NCBI GenBank assembly: GCA_012064415.1
Contig: SSNU01000247.1
Span: forward strand, 1,860,629 to 1,924,628
DNA from: Gyrodactylus bullatarudis
Lineage: Eukaryota > Platyhelminthes > Monogenea > Gyrodactylidea > Gyrodactylidae
Direction of reading: 5' to 3'
DNA length: 64,000 bases
In this document: one piece after another, positions 28,401 to 38,030 of the stretch
How the letters are laid out: each line of letters starts with the position of its first letter
Position numbering within the stretch: the stretch's first letter is position 1
Program-made: the position numbers and the translations under genes
The notes under the pieces: model-generated
What the model saw: the letters and a program-made list of their open reading frames with translations, nothing else
Told to the model about the DNA's origin: nothing
The model's database searches: none

Positions 28401-31400
28401 TCACGCTAATATACATTTAATAGCAGTTATCATTACTTTTACTGAATAATAAATTGACTTTTAATAATGCAAAGAGATTATAAGCTCATTATTTTGATAT
28501 TAACAGCAGTATCTGAGAGTTAATTTTGATAGTTGAAGCTAGTTAATTTATGAATTCAGGACCATAAAATCGTTTAGCGCCAACTCAAATGGTCATTAGG
28601 ACCTCTCTCTCGTGCAATCTAGCTTACTTGTTAGTTTCTAGCTTGAATATGGAGCGGTATAAATGCCATTACTGGTTCATTAAGTAAATCTTCAAGTGCT
28701 AGCTCTCTTTCATAAATGTTACATAAAAAAAAGAATTTTGTCTACCCATCCCATCTCCAAGTGGATGAGGGAGAAGTGAGGTCTGATCTCCATTTCCTCC
28801 AGTTGAAGGAGGGAAAAAGTCTTGTTCCGCTCCCGCTCATTCAGCTCTCTTCTCAAAGCAAAGAAAATCGACTGATTTGAGAAAATAAAACAAAAAGAAC
28901 TGATTTCTTTACTTTAGTCTTGCTTTCAATTCCGATATATTGTTACCCTCTTTTGTTTCTTCCTACCTATAATGAGTAGTTTTCAGTAGCTATAGCTAGC
29001 CAAGTAGTTCTTGAAAATGGGAAGAGATTCTTTCTTTATTTCTACTTTCCTCCCACCAAAGTACATCACTTGAATGAATTTATAATTGATTTAATAAACT
29101 GTACTATATTGACCCAGTTTATGGTCAAGCATGTTTTTCAAGAATTCCACAAAAATTATGTTTTATACCTTAATCAAAAATTGATGTTTAAATCATGAAA
29201 AACACATTTTTGAAAGTCAAAATGAAAATTGTTCATGTTCAGATATACAAAAATATCATTTTCCCAGAAATCATCCTTCAACGTGTGAAAAAAGACTCAA
29301 TTTTTACTATAAGCCCTAATTTTATCCAGAAATGTTGCAAAAAATCTTAATTTGGTCCTTTTTCGTAGTAAAATTCATTGAAAAAATGCTTGGCGCGTGT
29401 TCAAAAATTGTCATGTTCAATCGAGATTTTGTATATCAGAACAAATTCGAAAACGTATGGTTTTATGGGGAAAAAATGCTTCGTTTTCAAAATGAGATTA
29501 AGGCTGGGAAAAGTCGAAAAATTTTGCCTACTCTACTAATTATTCTGTCAATTAACTAGTTTTAATCTAAATGAAATCGATCTAATGAGAACCCGATACA
29601 AGATTTAAAGGTTTAATGCATAAATAAATGAGTATTTCCTATTTTACAGATATTACCCGGGAGAGTCATCAACGAAATCTTCCTCGTCAATGAGCAACAT
29701 GACTGGTAAACAGATGAGTCAGCACATGGTAGCACGTCAACAGCTTGTCATGATTGCTCAGAAGCAAAAGGAGCAACTAGAAAAACACCAATCCCTCTCA
29801 CCGCTCCACCATCATCATCATCAGAATCTTCCCAAGTCTAAGGGAGGCCTCGATGAATATCTCGGAGAGGAAAGACTCGATACAGCCTCTTGTGACAATT
29901 CCCTTGTTGTTGATGATATAATTTCCCTGGCTAGTACCACAATCCCCTGTAATGGAATGCAGTTAGGTCTGGAAAATTCTTCCAGTCACGGGGATTCCTC
30001 CATGGCCAATAACATGTCACCCTGTTGTTCCCAATCGAATTCATCATCTCTAAGGTAAGCTGTTCTTATCTAAATTTAATTTGCAAAAAAATTTAATAAA
30101 TGAATTAAATGAAAAATTTGGTTCAAAGAAATTAGTCATATAACTCATGATTGATGACCTGAGATTAAAAAATGTAACTTCTCCATAACTCTACAAAAGC
30201 AAAAGAAATGTTGGAATTTTTCCTGATTCTAATGAACTATTTTATAAACAAATCCTCTTTTCAATTGGTTCTTTCAATTCGAAGCCATGAAAGAAAGTCG
30301 TAGGCCTGATGGCTTGTTTCCAAGATCATTGCTTCCTTCTTACGTATCTCTTTTTTTGATAGTAAATTCTCATTTTGACATCTTTAGTTAATAATACTCA
30401 CGAAATATATATATTCTGATCTACACCTTATTATCTACTCAAAAGTAGATTTTGATTATTTTCCTCATTTTTATCTTTGAAGAAATAAATGCAATCATCA
30501 CTCTCTCTTTCTTGATTGATATTTTTCATGTTATACATCACTTTCAGTTTTAAGTAAAATCACATGTCTCATGTTTATGTCGGTAAGTTTAGTACACACT
30601 TTTCCGTGATTATATTCCTCTAATAAATGTGTGTGTGTCTGAGAATTGATAACTTCTCAAAATCAAACTCAAACAGATTAGTTCTCTGTTAAGTAAGCAC
30701 TTGACTTGTCTGTCAGTTTCTTTAATCCACGTAGAATGCCTAGAAGTTACATGATGAGAGACGAAAATTTTCTTACTTTCCCTTTGCAAGAATTCCCTGC
30801 AAGCTATTATCAAACTTTGAATTGAAAATTTTTGTTGACTTCAAGTTTTGAGAGGGATGAAACGTTATTTTTCAGGATCCCCAACAGACAATTAAGACAA
30901 AAATAATGAAAGTCTACTTACTACTTTTTGATCATTTTTACTGTTTGAAAACTAATAAATTAGAATGATCCGAATACATATTGACGGTTTTTTCATGAAT
31001 TGAATAATGCTAATTGGTCACTTTGTCCATCATGGTGATCCTAAAAATAACGTTTGATTTCTCTCACACCTTGAAATCAACAAAAGATTTCCCCTCAAAA
31101 GTTTTGAAAAATGTAAAAATCACGCCAACCAGAAATTTAACTCGTTCTATACTAATTCAAAGAGTTTTTAGATTTTTTTCAAAAAGATAATTTTTGTCGT
31201 AGATAAAAAGTAAGAAAAGTTTTATCCAGTAATCATATCCGTAGAATTAAAATATGCAATTGCCTGACTGCAATATGCTAACTCCTGAACTAGAAATAAT
31301 TGCATTAAAACAACTGTAGATTCGTTATCAGCGTATTCAATGCGAGTCATGAAAAAAATTCTCTACGACATTAAGGGTTAAAATTGGATTAGATGAGAAG

Positions 31401-33848
31401 ATTTTATCCTCAGCCAGTCCTTTGTCAAGAGTAAAATTAGACCAAATGTTACTTTTTTGAGGCCCTACTTATTACTAATAACTGGGGATTTCTGACTTTG
31501 AACAATCGTCCTATATAGAGCGGATCTCCCAAAACGATTAAAATGTCTCCAATATTTTCTAGAAGCTATTTTCTCTTAAATCGATGAAAGAAGGCTTTCT
31601 CGATCAGTTTCTTGGAAATCTTGAGGCCTATTGATAAAAAAAATGAGATTTTTGTGAAAATTGTAAACTCCCAAAATCATTTATTCCCTCCAACTGATAA
31701 TGCATTTCAAATCACATGTTCCCTACAACCCAGTCTAATGATTTTGAGAGAGAGGTAAAAAAACAACTTTGAAATTGTAATGCTGCTGGGTAACTTTCTC
31801 CCATCATCTATACTGATTTTTTCTCCTCCTTTTTCTGTTTTATTCTAGAAACTGGTTCAAGAAATACCACCACAAGGTTTACTTTTTCCTTTCGTATCTT
31901 TTTTTATTTTGTCTACATACGCAAGCCTACAGAATGAATTTTCACCTCCTTCTTTCTTTTGCATCTTTTTTTTCTCTCCAAAGACTGTTCAGTTATTTTG
32001 ATATACACTTGAGATTTTCCATTATTTTTGCAGAATCAAAAGTTTCCTCCTTCTTGACTGTTCCCTTATCACATAAATCTATGCTCACTATGTAAGGGCC
32101 AAGATTAACAGCTTGAGTTAATTAATTTCTAATCTGTTATATATTATAATATTTTAATCCATCCAACGTCTCCAAAGTAATGAACTGTTTCTTTCGGGGA
32201 TAAAGTTGTGAATAAGATGTATATGTTTATAGATTAATTAAGATTAATTAGGAATGTTAATCTAAAATCTGGTTCTGAGAGGAACGAGTACATTCAGTAA
32301 GATCTAAGATCCTTGTATGGAAGTGGACCAAGAAAACCTTCAAGATAAGTTTCTTACTGAAACTTAGGCTCTTCCATTGAATAAGAAGATCTCTGCTCAA
32401 GGAAGGGGAGATGTGTATTTTCTTGATGATCCTGCTTTCGGGCTGCTTTATTTTTATCTCTTCAGAAATCCATCCATTAGTAAGTGACCGCTGTGTCTTC
32501 TTCGCTTTCACTTAGTTGATAGATCCTTTTTAGACCTCATAATTTGCACTAATTGTTTGGCTGGCTCATAATTTGATTACAGTTGACTTTTCGAATTGTT
32601 CATTGATTGTCAACTCTAAATTGGATAGTGAACTCGGTTATTTTGGAGGATGTGACTTTTAAAATCAATCTGGTAGTAGAGAGATTAACTAAGAATAAGG
32701 AAGATAAAAGTTTTTAGAGTAGATCAACACGGGGGAAAATAATCTTGAATTCGTCATTACTCATTACAGAAGAGGGTTTTAAATATTTTAGTCAGTTCCT
32801 CTTCTTGACATGGTTTTTTATCAAGTTCACTGTAAGGAAATGAATGTCAATTGGCAAGTTAATTGACGTATGCATAATAGAGAAATTTTTTCAATTTACT
32901 AAAACTATTTTCTTTCTCGATAGATTTGATGAGCTCTCACAAAAGTCGGGTAAAACTTCGAATTCGTCAAAGTCCAGTAAATCATCCTCCGGAAACGTAA
33001 ACAATCCCCTGTTATCGATTCATGGCAAAGCCAAAACTTGCTCTTCCTCAGATACCAACAACGATGAACGGCTAGTGAATGGCGAACTGGAGGATCTGGA
33101 GATTTGGTTGCAGTCCAATGGAATTGTCGATTTGGATCCCTGCAAATCAAAAGGAGATAAAAAGCAAGAGACTTTGTAAGTTTCCTCATATCACTGTTCG
33201 ATATGTTGCTTAGAATTTGACATCAATCGAAACCATAGTCTAGAAACTCTACACTTGATTCTTCCATCAACCATAATAATGTAATTCCCACTCTTTTCTT
33301 CAAAAACCTAGCCAAGGGACTTTTCAGGAGGATCTGAAAGATGTCCATTTCCAGGTGAACCAAACAGAACAACAAATGAGGGATAGTTTCCTCGAGTATC
33401 AAATGAGAAAAATGAAACTGAGTCCTGAGGCCTCTGTTGATCAACATCCCAGCAGTTGTCAGGCAGACATTAGCTCACAAATTGACAAACTTTTCAACAA
33501 CACATCCGAAAAGCATACTAATAACACAGACGGTTAGTTTATCTTGATGTTTGTATGCAATCTGTTTTATTTGACTCTTTAACTTTAGTAGCAAATCAAT
33601 CGGAAGATGAATTAGAGGAAATCGAAGAAACTTGTTCTACACATTCCTGTTCGCCGTCATCGACTGTCCTCACAGGACTAGATACTTTGTCCCATGTTGT
33701 TGACAAGCAATCGCAGTCGAGAACATTAAAGACTCCAGTGCAAAGCTTTCATGGGAAAAATAACTACAAAGAGGTTTTGTGCAGGAAACGAGACGAATGT
33801 TATTCACTGAATAATGGAGCAAGTTTCGAAGACTTGCTTAGTTTATAG
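7239..33848 (+). CDS. TOM1: TOM1-like endosomal adaptor (C-terminal seven exons; gene continues upstream)
   Basis: TOM1-family proteins bind ubiquitinated cargo, Tollip and clathrin on endosomes through an N-terminal VHS domain, a GAT three-helix domain and a disordered tail. The seven exons here join in phase and encode 644 residues plus a stop, starting after the VHS domain, which must lie upstream of the window. The GAT domain spans about residues 113-200 of this partial product. It is recognised by DLHLLHDLYRTCKGMQ, ANDNLNSAF and, across the next splice junction, FNRFEKYRQRYL, which correspond to the LLQELNRTCRAMQ, VNDNLN and HERFERF blocks of TOM1. There is no GAE ear domain, which argues against a GGA protein. 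The tail after GAT is long (about 450 residues), rich in Ser, Gln and Asn, holds an EDLEIWL acidic/Trp motif similar to TOM1 EDIEQWL, and ends in FEDLLSL, a possible clathrin-box-like terminus. Introns reach about 9.5 kb. Confidence 0.85.
11590..11800 (+). mobile_element. Retroelement fragment, end of GIY-YIG domain (family 1)
   Basis: Encodes DRCGCEVNESNFKIIC then KIREKFYIMKEDPSRCIQN, the C-terminal part of a GIY-YIG endonuclease as found after reverse transcriptase in Penelope-like elements. Diverged copies lie at 13385-13600 and 62940-63110 on the - strand. Only the 3' part of the element remains. Confidence 0.6.
12407..12476 (-). mobile_element. Penelope-type terminal segment with conserved hairpin
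   Basis: The reverse complement, from GTATCACACTGATGATGAG to GGCATCATCTTCTTA, aligns over about 65 bases with 51369-51434, the 3' end of the Penelope-like element. The hairpin bases co-vary between the two copies. No coding sequence of the element is attached here. Confidence 0.65.
13385..13600 (-). mobile_element. Retroelement fragment, GIY-YIG end (family 1)
   Basis: The - strand nucleotide sequence matches 11590-11800, including tcatcaattaagaaa, gcgaggcgaatgaaag, gaccttaaaatcag and atgaaggaaga. Frameshifts have broken the frame, so it is a non-functional remnant. Confidence 0.6.
17004..17367 (+). CDS. TOM1: TOM1-like exon b (GAT domain)
   Basis: The acceptor is ttctccttcag and the donor gttagt. 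The exon carries helices 1-3 of the GAT domain (LAKDLAVVDTNYNLF, LHLLHDLYRTCKGMQMRI, IMALVHANDNLNSAF). The last codon is split so that AA plus G restores Lys before FNRFEKY, exactly as the family requires. The open frame continues past the donor into the intron, but that part has no family similarity. Confidence 0.9.
18252..19453. mobile_element. Long-terminal-inverted-repeat element, 1.2 kb, with coding remnant
   Basis: Both ends match the foldback family: the left reads inward as TGATATGAAGTTGGGAATC, and the right is its reverse complement with about 140 bp of shared arm. Unlike the 753-bp foldback at 43433, the centre holds extra sequence, including a possible protein-coding remnant (18903-19364) and an unusual AGCCCC-rich segment (18540-18800). 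It may be a relic of the autonomous partner of the foldback family. Target duplications were not recognised. Confidence 0.6.
18903..19300 (-). pseudogene. Possible transposase remnant (Mutator-like?)
   Basis: A 153-codon frame ends at 18903; its first 20 or so codons are terminal-repeat sequence. The rest has a Cys/Lys-rich part (CKVKSNELKRIL) and FKPQSAVNIVKSEFG followed by DTNYKTVWRSLKYLE. A segment of the type 'regulatory Cys motif, then helix, then YxKxWR' resembles the N-terminal region of Mutator-like transposases, which also have long terminal repeats. This is a resemblance, not a confirmed assignment; no catalytic DDE region is present. Confidence 0.35.
20165..20365 (-). mobile_element. 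GIY-YIG retroelement 3' tail (family 2)
   Basis: Shares acaccaaaactctcca, tagcaacagtggagag and gctcacatgggccagggta with the copies at 47790-48200 and 62090-62660, and aaatgtacatttctta with the hammerhead-like end. Only the tail of the element is present, just before TOM1 exon c. Confidence 0.6.
20421..20642 (+). CDS. TOM1: TOM1-like exon c (end of GAT and start of tail)
   Basis: The acceptor is attttgcag and the donor gtgagt. It begins with the conserved RFEKYRQRY block that closes the GAT domain and then enters a disordered Ser/Gln/Pro tail. The phase is 2-in and 2-out and agrees with both neighbours. The exon is not obvious as a long open frame because its frame is closed by the flanking intron. 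Confidence 0.85.
22745..23070 (+). pseudogene. Truncated copy of the orphan gene at 36201-36929
   Basis: Covers the C-terminal third of the 242-residue orphan protein. KLEQKVKEGDDCVTLLRNP, then YQTH, MLM, NKLLLYS and VLFTPEFLA are shared, and a 41-bp DNA stretch around the EQKVKEGDD codons is identical. Homology starts near the GAAACATTCCTAGCGAAA stretch and runs past the stop codon into AATAAAGATGGTGATATC. The upstream two thirds are missing, so it is a fragment. Confidence 0.8.
25185..25460 (+). mobile_element. GIY-YIG retroelement tail (family 2)
   Basis: Begins in the end of the coding part (VFRKTTLLTFNCPGLCELF, a decayed form of VQKNYSYNLQLPWPM) and ends with the CTGATGA...GAAA motif near 25410. 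The last 90 or so bases are almost identical to 63260-63350. Confidence 0.65.
26040..26510. mobile_element. Two head-to-head GIY-YIG fragments (family 2)
   Basis: 26040-26140 matches the family on the - strand, and 26170-26510 on the + strand, the latter with WVKEKFFINLYKPELCVQKNYS read across a frame change and ending near ACTACTGATGAACC. The two pieces meet around 26140-26170, which implies a nested insertion or inversion. Confidence 0.55.
29650..30054 (+). CDS. TOM1: TOM1-like exon d (low-complexity tail)
   Basis: The acceptor is attttacag and the donor gtaagc. It encodes a Met/Gln/Ser-rich stretch with a short poly-His run after SPLH and an acidic patch (LDEYLGEERLD). No domain is recognised. 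Placement in the gene rests on splice phase (2-in, 2-out) and position between exons c and e. Confidence 0.75.
30055..32923. other. TOM1 intron, 2.87 kb
   Basis: No coding exon seen. The segment 30815-31095 contains two inverted, diverged inner-arm pieces of the foldback family (GAAAATTTTTGTTGACTTC facing its complement near 31080). The rest is AT-rich sequence without a recognised feature. Confidence 0.55.
32924..33175 (+). CDS. TOM1: TOM1-like exon e (EDLEIWL motif)
   Basis: The acceptor is ttctcgatag and the donor gtaagt. It encodes a Ser/Lys-rich segment followed by ELEDLEIWLQSNG, similar to the EDIEQWLSTD block in the tail of vertebrate TOM1. This is the best family evidence in the tail. 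Confidence 0.75.
33312..33532 (+). CDS. TOM1: TOM1-like exon f
   Basis: The acceptor is aaacctag and the donor gttagt. The preceding intron is 136 nt and the following one only 56 nt, which is typical of short introns elsewhere in this window. The encoded segment is polar (VNQTEQQMRDSFLEYQMRK) with no known domain. Confidence 0.7.
33589..33848 (+). CDS. TOM1: TOM1-like terminal exon
   Basis: The acceptor is aactttag. The exon starts with an acidic cluster (ANQSEDELEEIEE) and ends with FEDLLSL then TAG. The terminal Leu-rich sequence resembles a clathrin-box or the hydrophobic C terminus of TOM1 proteins; its function here is inferred. Confidence 0.75.
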
Positions 33849-34069
33849 TCGGTCAACCAACAGTGATACATATGACTAACTTGTTGTGATTAAACACTTA
33901 TTTTTCTATTATTCTATTCAACAAAGAAATAGTCTTGATCTTATTCCGTTAAAATGAGGTGATATTTAACTGTAAAATATTCATGTATATTTGCCATTTT
34001 TCCTTTAAATGAATATATATATATATTACTATTTACTTGGGTAATATTGGAAAGAATAGAAGTACTTCT

Positions 34070-34075
34070 AATAAA
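34070..34075 (+). promoter_or_regulatory. Candidate poly(A) signal for the TOM1-like gene
   Basis: AATAAA about 220 bases after the TOM1 stop codon. It is the first canonical hexamer on this strand that I noted after the stop. AT-rich sequence makes chance matches common. Confidence 0.4.
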
Positions 34076-35427
34076 ATAAAATTATCACATTTATTATGAA
34101 AAGGGCTCTCATTTTTCCTAAAATATGTACCAGAATCAGTTTTACGGTTAATTCTATGAAATCAAAAAGTAAGACACATAAGCAGCTTATGATAATCTGA
34201 AGGTAAAATATTGAAGATGATACAATTAGAACGAAATTTACAACTTTGAATTCGATCCAAACACTTGAAAGAATAAATAATTCAATTAAACAAACACGTA
34301 GCGAAAATTCTCTGACGAAATTACAAAAAAACTATTTTTAAATCAGGTACAAATCAATTATACGATGATTTGAATGGTATCACTGAATAGGCTTGCATAT
34401 CTATTAGAGTGTTCTCTTTTTAAAGAAAATTTGATCTTGCTTCTCTTGTTTTTATTTTGATTCTAACTGTTCTATTAACGAAAATTAATCTCCATTCTCT
34501 ATTAGAGAATCTCTAATGAATAAGTTTGATTTGAATTCAATTTTGCATCTTACCCTTTATATATCAAATAACTAATTGAGTAGAACCTGAGCGGCTGCAA
34601 AGAATTCAAGGACTGTGGTAAGAAATTCATGATTCGAAACAATGAATTCGAAAGCTAGTTTACAGCCTCCATGCTATGAGTGATTTTTATCATATGAATC
34701 TCTTCATATGAAATAAAATACGATGAATTTCTGCCTTGAGGACTTGAAATTTGACCTGGATCATTCAAAACAGAATCATTGTTAACCAGTGGTCTAGAGC
34801 AGTGTGAGTCCTAAATAAGTAATGTGCGTCACACATAAGTATGTTTATATTATCGAATTACTTACAAGTAATCACATATAAAGAAAGAAAACGTTTTCAG
34901 AGATTCACTGTTGAACACGTGCAGATCCAAAGAAGAAAGTTTATTAATCATCAAATGTTAAACTTGAAACAGCCTTTTCAATAATCCATCAACTAAAGAG
35001 GTAAGTCTAAATTTAAAATCATGACTTTATATATATATGTATGATCATATTTGCGTGCCTCTTTCCTTCCAAGTCTGAAGATTTATAATTGAATAGTATC
35101 TTTCTTACATGAGTTGGGAGAAATAACTCGCATTTATTCTATGTGTTTAGTACCGATTCAATTGGTTGATCTTTTGATTTCTGCAGAGTTTTGTGCCTGG
35201 AAGAAATATCGGAAATGTTCCCTCAATATCTTCAAATCTTTTTTCCTCTCGTTTAGAATGGATTTTTAAGGTTTGAGTCATTTTTTGATCTCAAAAACAT
35301 GTTGACGAATGTTAGACCTGATATCCTAGGTTATTATTACAGGAGATGAATAGACTCGAAAGGGGGGCTTTACAAAGTATTTTCTAGGGCTTAGATTAAT
35401 AATAACAATGGGTTGCTAAAATGACTC

Positions 35428-35463
35428 ATGTGATAGAAATAACCCAGTGGGACTTTAAGGGTT
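35428..35463. mobile_element. Solo piggyBac-type terminal segment
   Basis: ATGTGATAGAAATAACCCA and GGACTTTAAGGGTT match the end of the piggyBac element at 4209-4244 almost base for base. It is followed by GAC rather than AA, so the TTAA site has decayed. The other end of this copy was not located. Confidence 0.55.
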
Positions 35464-35804
35464 GACGAACCTTTTTCCAAGTCTTTTCTATAGAGATTGC
35501 TGTACTGAGATAGTCGGGTACAGTTTGTAAAATATTAAAGGATCATCCGGTCAGTGTATATGTTATCGTGAGTCTGATGACGAAAACCATCAAGGGGTAT
35601 ATTTGGATGGTCTAAATCGTCAGTTTACACTGGTCGTCAATTTTGAAACTCGAGCATAATGTGGAAACTAATCTATTCAGTGTGTCGTTACCAAAGTCAG
35701 AAGAATTCTTCCAACTTTGTATTCCAAAAAAGTAATTTTCAGTGCGTCAAGCTAAAAAGTATTATCAACACTCACAGTAACGCACACTAAAAAAGAATAA
35801 AATT

Positions 35805-36198
35805 AAGAATTCTACACACAAAGCCTAACCCTTGCTTTAATCAATAGAATCTTGATTAGATCAAGAAAATTTTCCGAAAGATATCATCATCTTGTTGTTG
35901 ACAAATACAAACTAGTATTAAATATTAACTTGAAGGTAGGATGAATTCGATACAAGGTTTTTTTTAATACCAAATCGAAAATTCATTTTTCAAAAGCACA
36001 AATATTCTTAAAAGAAAGCGTTTTAATAAAACGATTTCTAAATTTACGAAACAATGAAAACCTTTTGAAAATACTCTTTACGAAACTGAAATTGGTTTTA
36101 GTCTAAAATGAAGAATTCTACACACAAAACCTGATCTTTGCTTTAATCAATAAAAACTTGATTGGATCGAGAAAATTTCCAAAAGATATCATCATCTT
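35805..36198. repeat. Direct duplication, about 90 bp, offset 306 bp
   Basis: 35805-35893 and 36111-36198 share AAGAATTCTACACACAAA, GCTTTAATCAAT, CTTGAT and AAGATATCATCATCTT. The second copy ends at the stop region of the orphan gene at 36201, so the first copy looks like a displaced duplicate of that gene's 3' flank. Confidence 0.75.
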
Positions 36199-36200
36199 TA

Positions 36201-36929
36201 TTAACCACCTGAACCAAATTCAATTGTATATTTATCATCAGGAGCAGCAAGGAATTCCGGTGTGAATAAAACTATGAAAGAATACAAAAGCAGCTTGTTC
36301 ACCATTAACATTTCATGTGTTTGATATTCTGGGTTCCTCAAGAGAGTGACACAGTCATCTCCCTCCTTGACTTTTTGCTCCAGTTGCTTAACCTTGAATA
36401 TAGCATATCTTTTTGTACTTAATCTACTGAATCTATCTGCAAAAACAGCGAAGATTTCTCTAGCTTTCTTTAGGAACGTTTCCCGATTTCTCTCTAAATA
36501 GGTTTGAAATTCAATGTCGGATACACGGCACGACATAAATTTTGGTAGAAGATTTTCAAACTCTTTAATTTCTACTATTTCTTTCTCTTCTATTCTAGCT
36601 CTGAACTTGGTGTCACAATGTTTAGTTTCCTTCAAATAGTATTCGTACAGGAGAAATAGCCAGTTGTCATTCGGTTTCCTCTGGTTCTTGTTATGATGTA
36701 CATTGTACATGAATTCCAATCCATTTGCAACTTCTTCGTTATTTTCACCCAAGTAATACCTGATTTCGTTTGTGAATCTATGTTCCCCTTCTCTTATACA
36801 CATTCCATCATACTTTTCGTTCCAATCCAGCAAAATTTTGATATCTTTCTTTGCTTCGTTTAAATTTTTGTATTCCTTTTTCATTACAGCTGTGAGTATT
36901 TCTGGAATGAATTTTGGTTGTTCTGACAT
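36201..36929 (-). CDS. Orphan protein, 242 residues, member of a small dispersed family
   Basis: I do not recognise this protein. The frame is open from ATG (MSEQPKFIPEILTAVMKKEY) to TAA and has no low-complexity bias. Visible parts: a charged, mostly helical-looking N-terminal half with NNEEVANGLEFMYNVHHNK and WLFLLYEYYLKETKHC, a Lys/Glu-rich middle (ARIEEKEIVEIKEFE), then KQLEQKVKEGDDCVTLL. A hydrophobic segment (LMVNKLLLYSFIVLFTPEFL) near residues 207-227 could be membrane-associated or buried. A truncated relative lies in a TOM1 intron (22745-23070), and a duplicated 3' flank lies at 35805-35893, so the gene or the element carrying it has multiplied. It could be a transposon-borne gene or a lineage-specific gene; no intron is evident. 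Confidence 0.6.
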   Translation of the reverse strand: MSEQPKFIPEILTAVMKKEYKNLNEAKKDIKILLDWNEKYDGMCIREGEHRFTNEIRYYLGENNEEVANGLEFMYNVHHNKNQRKPNDNWLFLLYEYYLKETKHCDTKFRARIEEKEIVEIKEFENLLPKFMSCRVSDIEFQTYLERNRETFLKKAREIFAVFADRFSRLSTKRYAIFKVKQLEQKVKEGDDCVTLLRNPEYQTHEMLMVNKLLLYSFIVLFTPEFLAAPDDKYTIEFGSGG

Positions 36930-38030
36930 TGCCTTTGAATTCTGTGATTGTGATTAAAAGTATCTAACATTTTTAAGAATAAAATTACGTATTATTAATT
37001 AAGAATTCGAAAAAAATCGTTACAATACAGCGCATTTTTATTTAAACATGAATGAACTAACTTCCTAAAGGAATTTTGCAGATCATTTGCGTTTTCATTA
37101 TTACAATCTCCTCAATGTTGTGTGTTTATTGTCAGAGGTCATGATTTTTACCATTGACACGAGGATAATGTGTTATTTTTCGAAATTCAAACCGTAAACT
37201 TTTAGGTTTTTGTATTAAATATCTTGACTATTCACTTGCTGCTTGAAAACGTATGTTTTTCTCTGGCTTTAATTGCTACGAATAAAATTATAATTACAGC
37301 TATTATTAATATCATCAAAAATAAACTTTAATAATTCTATTGTATTTGTTTTTTACAAGTATTTCAAAACAAACCCTAGTCCTTCTCATAAGTATGATGA
37401 TGATTTTAAAAACTAAGTTTAAAAGAGGCAGAGGAAATGGGGTTATTTTGGTTCATCAGTCACAGGTCTAACTGTACTTAATTTTTAAATGTTAATTATG
37501 GTTTTGGTGAGTAGCAATGAAAAAAGACTATAGCAAAGAAATGCTGCTCCTTTCACCTCTTTTTATTTTTCTACAGAAAGACAAAATTTAGGTAGCAAGT
37601 CAATTCTAAAAATTATTTTCGTGAGGAAATAACCTTGATGGTCAAGAATATTAATTTCATGGTTCTCATGAAAATTCTAGCAACATATCGAAAATAGCAA
37701 AAATAGAATTTTGACCGCCCTAGTAATAATACAAAAGGAGGAGTCGACACACTTTGGATCAGTTTTTAGGAAACTACTCATCAAAAGGTTCAGCAGCTTT
37801 ATGAGACAATAAATGAACTAATCTGGTCTTTTTATTAGATAGAAAGAATCAGCAAAAAATTCTCTATCCAATAGATTAAACTTAAACTGACAATTATGAA
37901 CATACTTCATAGTAGGTATACATTATTTTTCTCAACTTAAAAGGGGCAGAGAGGAGAGGGATAGGTTTGTTACATTTTTTATAGTGTATATCCGCAGGAA
38001 GTGTTTAAGAAATTTCTTTCAGAAAATTAT
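36930..38030. other. Intergenic, 1.1 kb
   Basis: AT-rich sequence upstream of the orphan gene and before the Merlin-type element. No feature could be supported. Confidence 0.5.

Larger units (their letters stand above)
20643..29649. other. TOM1 intron, 9.0 kb
   Basis: No coding exon seen. Contains the orphan-gene fragment at 22745-23070, foldback-family remnants around 21730-21980 and 23540-24128, GIY-YIG family 2 pieces at 23490-23560, 25185-25460 and 26040-26510, and the dispersed repeat at 29355-29420. Confidence 0.6.
33849..36200. other. Intergenic region after TOM1
   Basis: Contains the TOM1 3' UTR, a piggyBac-type terminal segment (35428-35463) and a duplicated segment (35805-35893 and 36111-36198) next to the orphan gene. 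No gene is supported. Confidence 0.55.

Noticed and set aside
31366..31382. AAGGGTTAA as another piggyBac end (also near 23415)
   Set aside because: Only the last few bases match the end at 4242; the 35-base terminal segment is missing.
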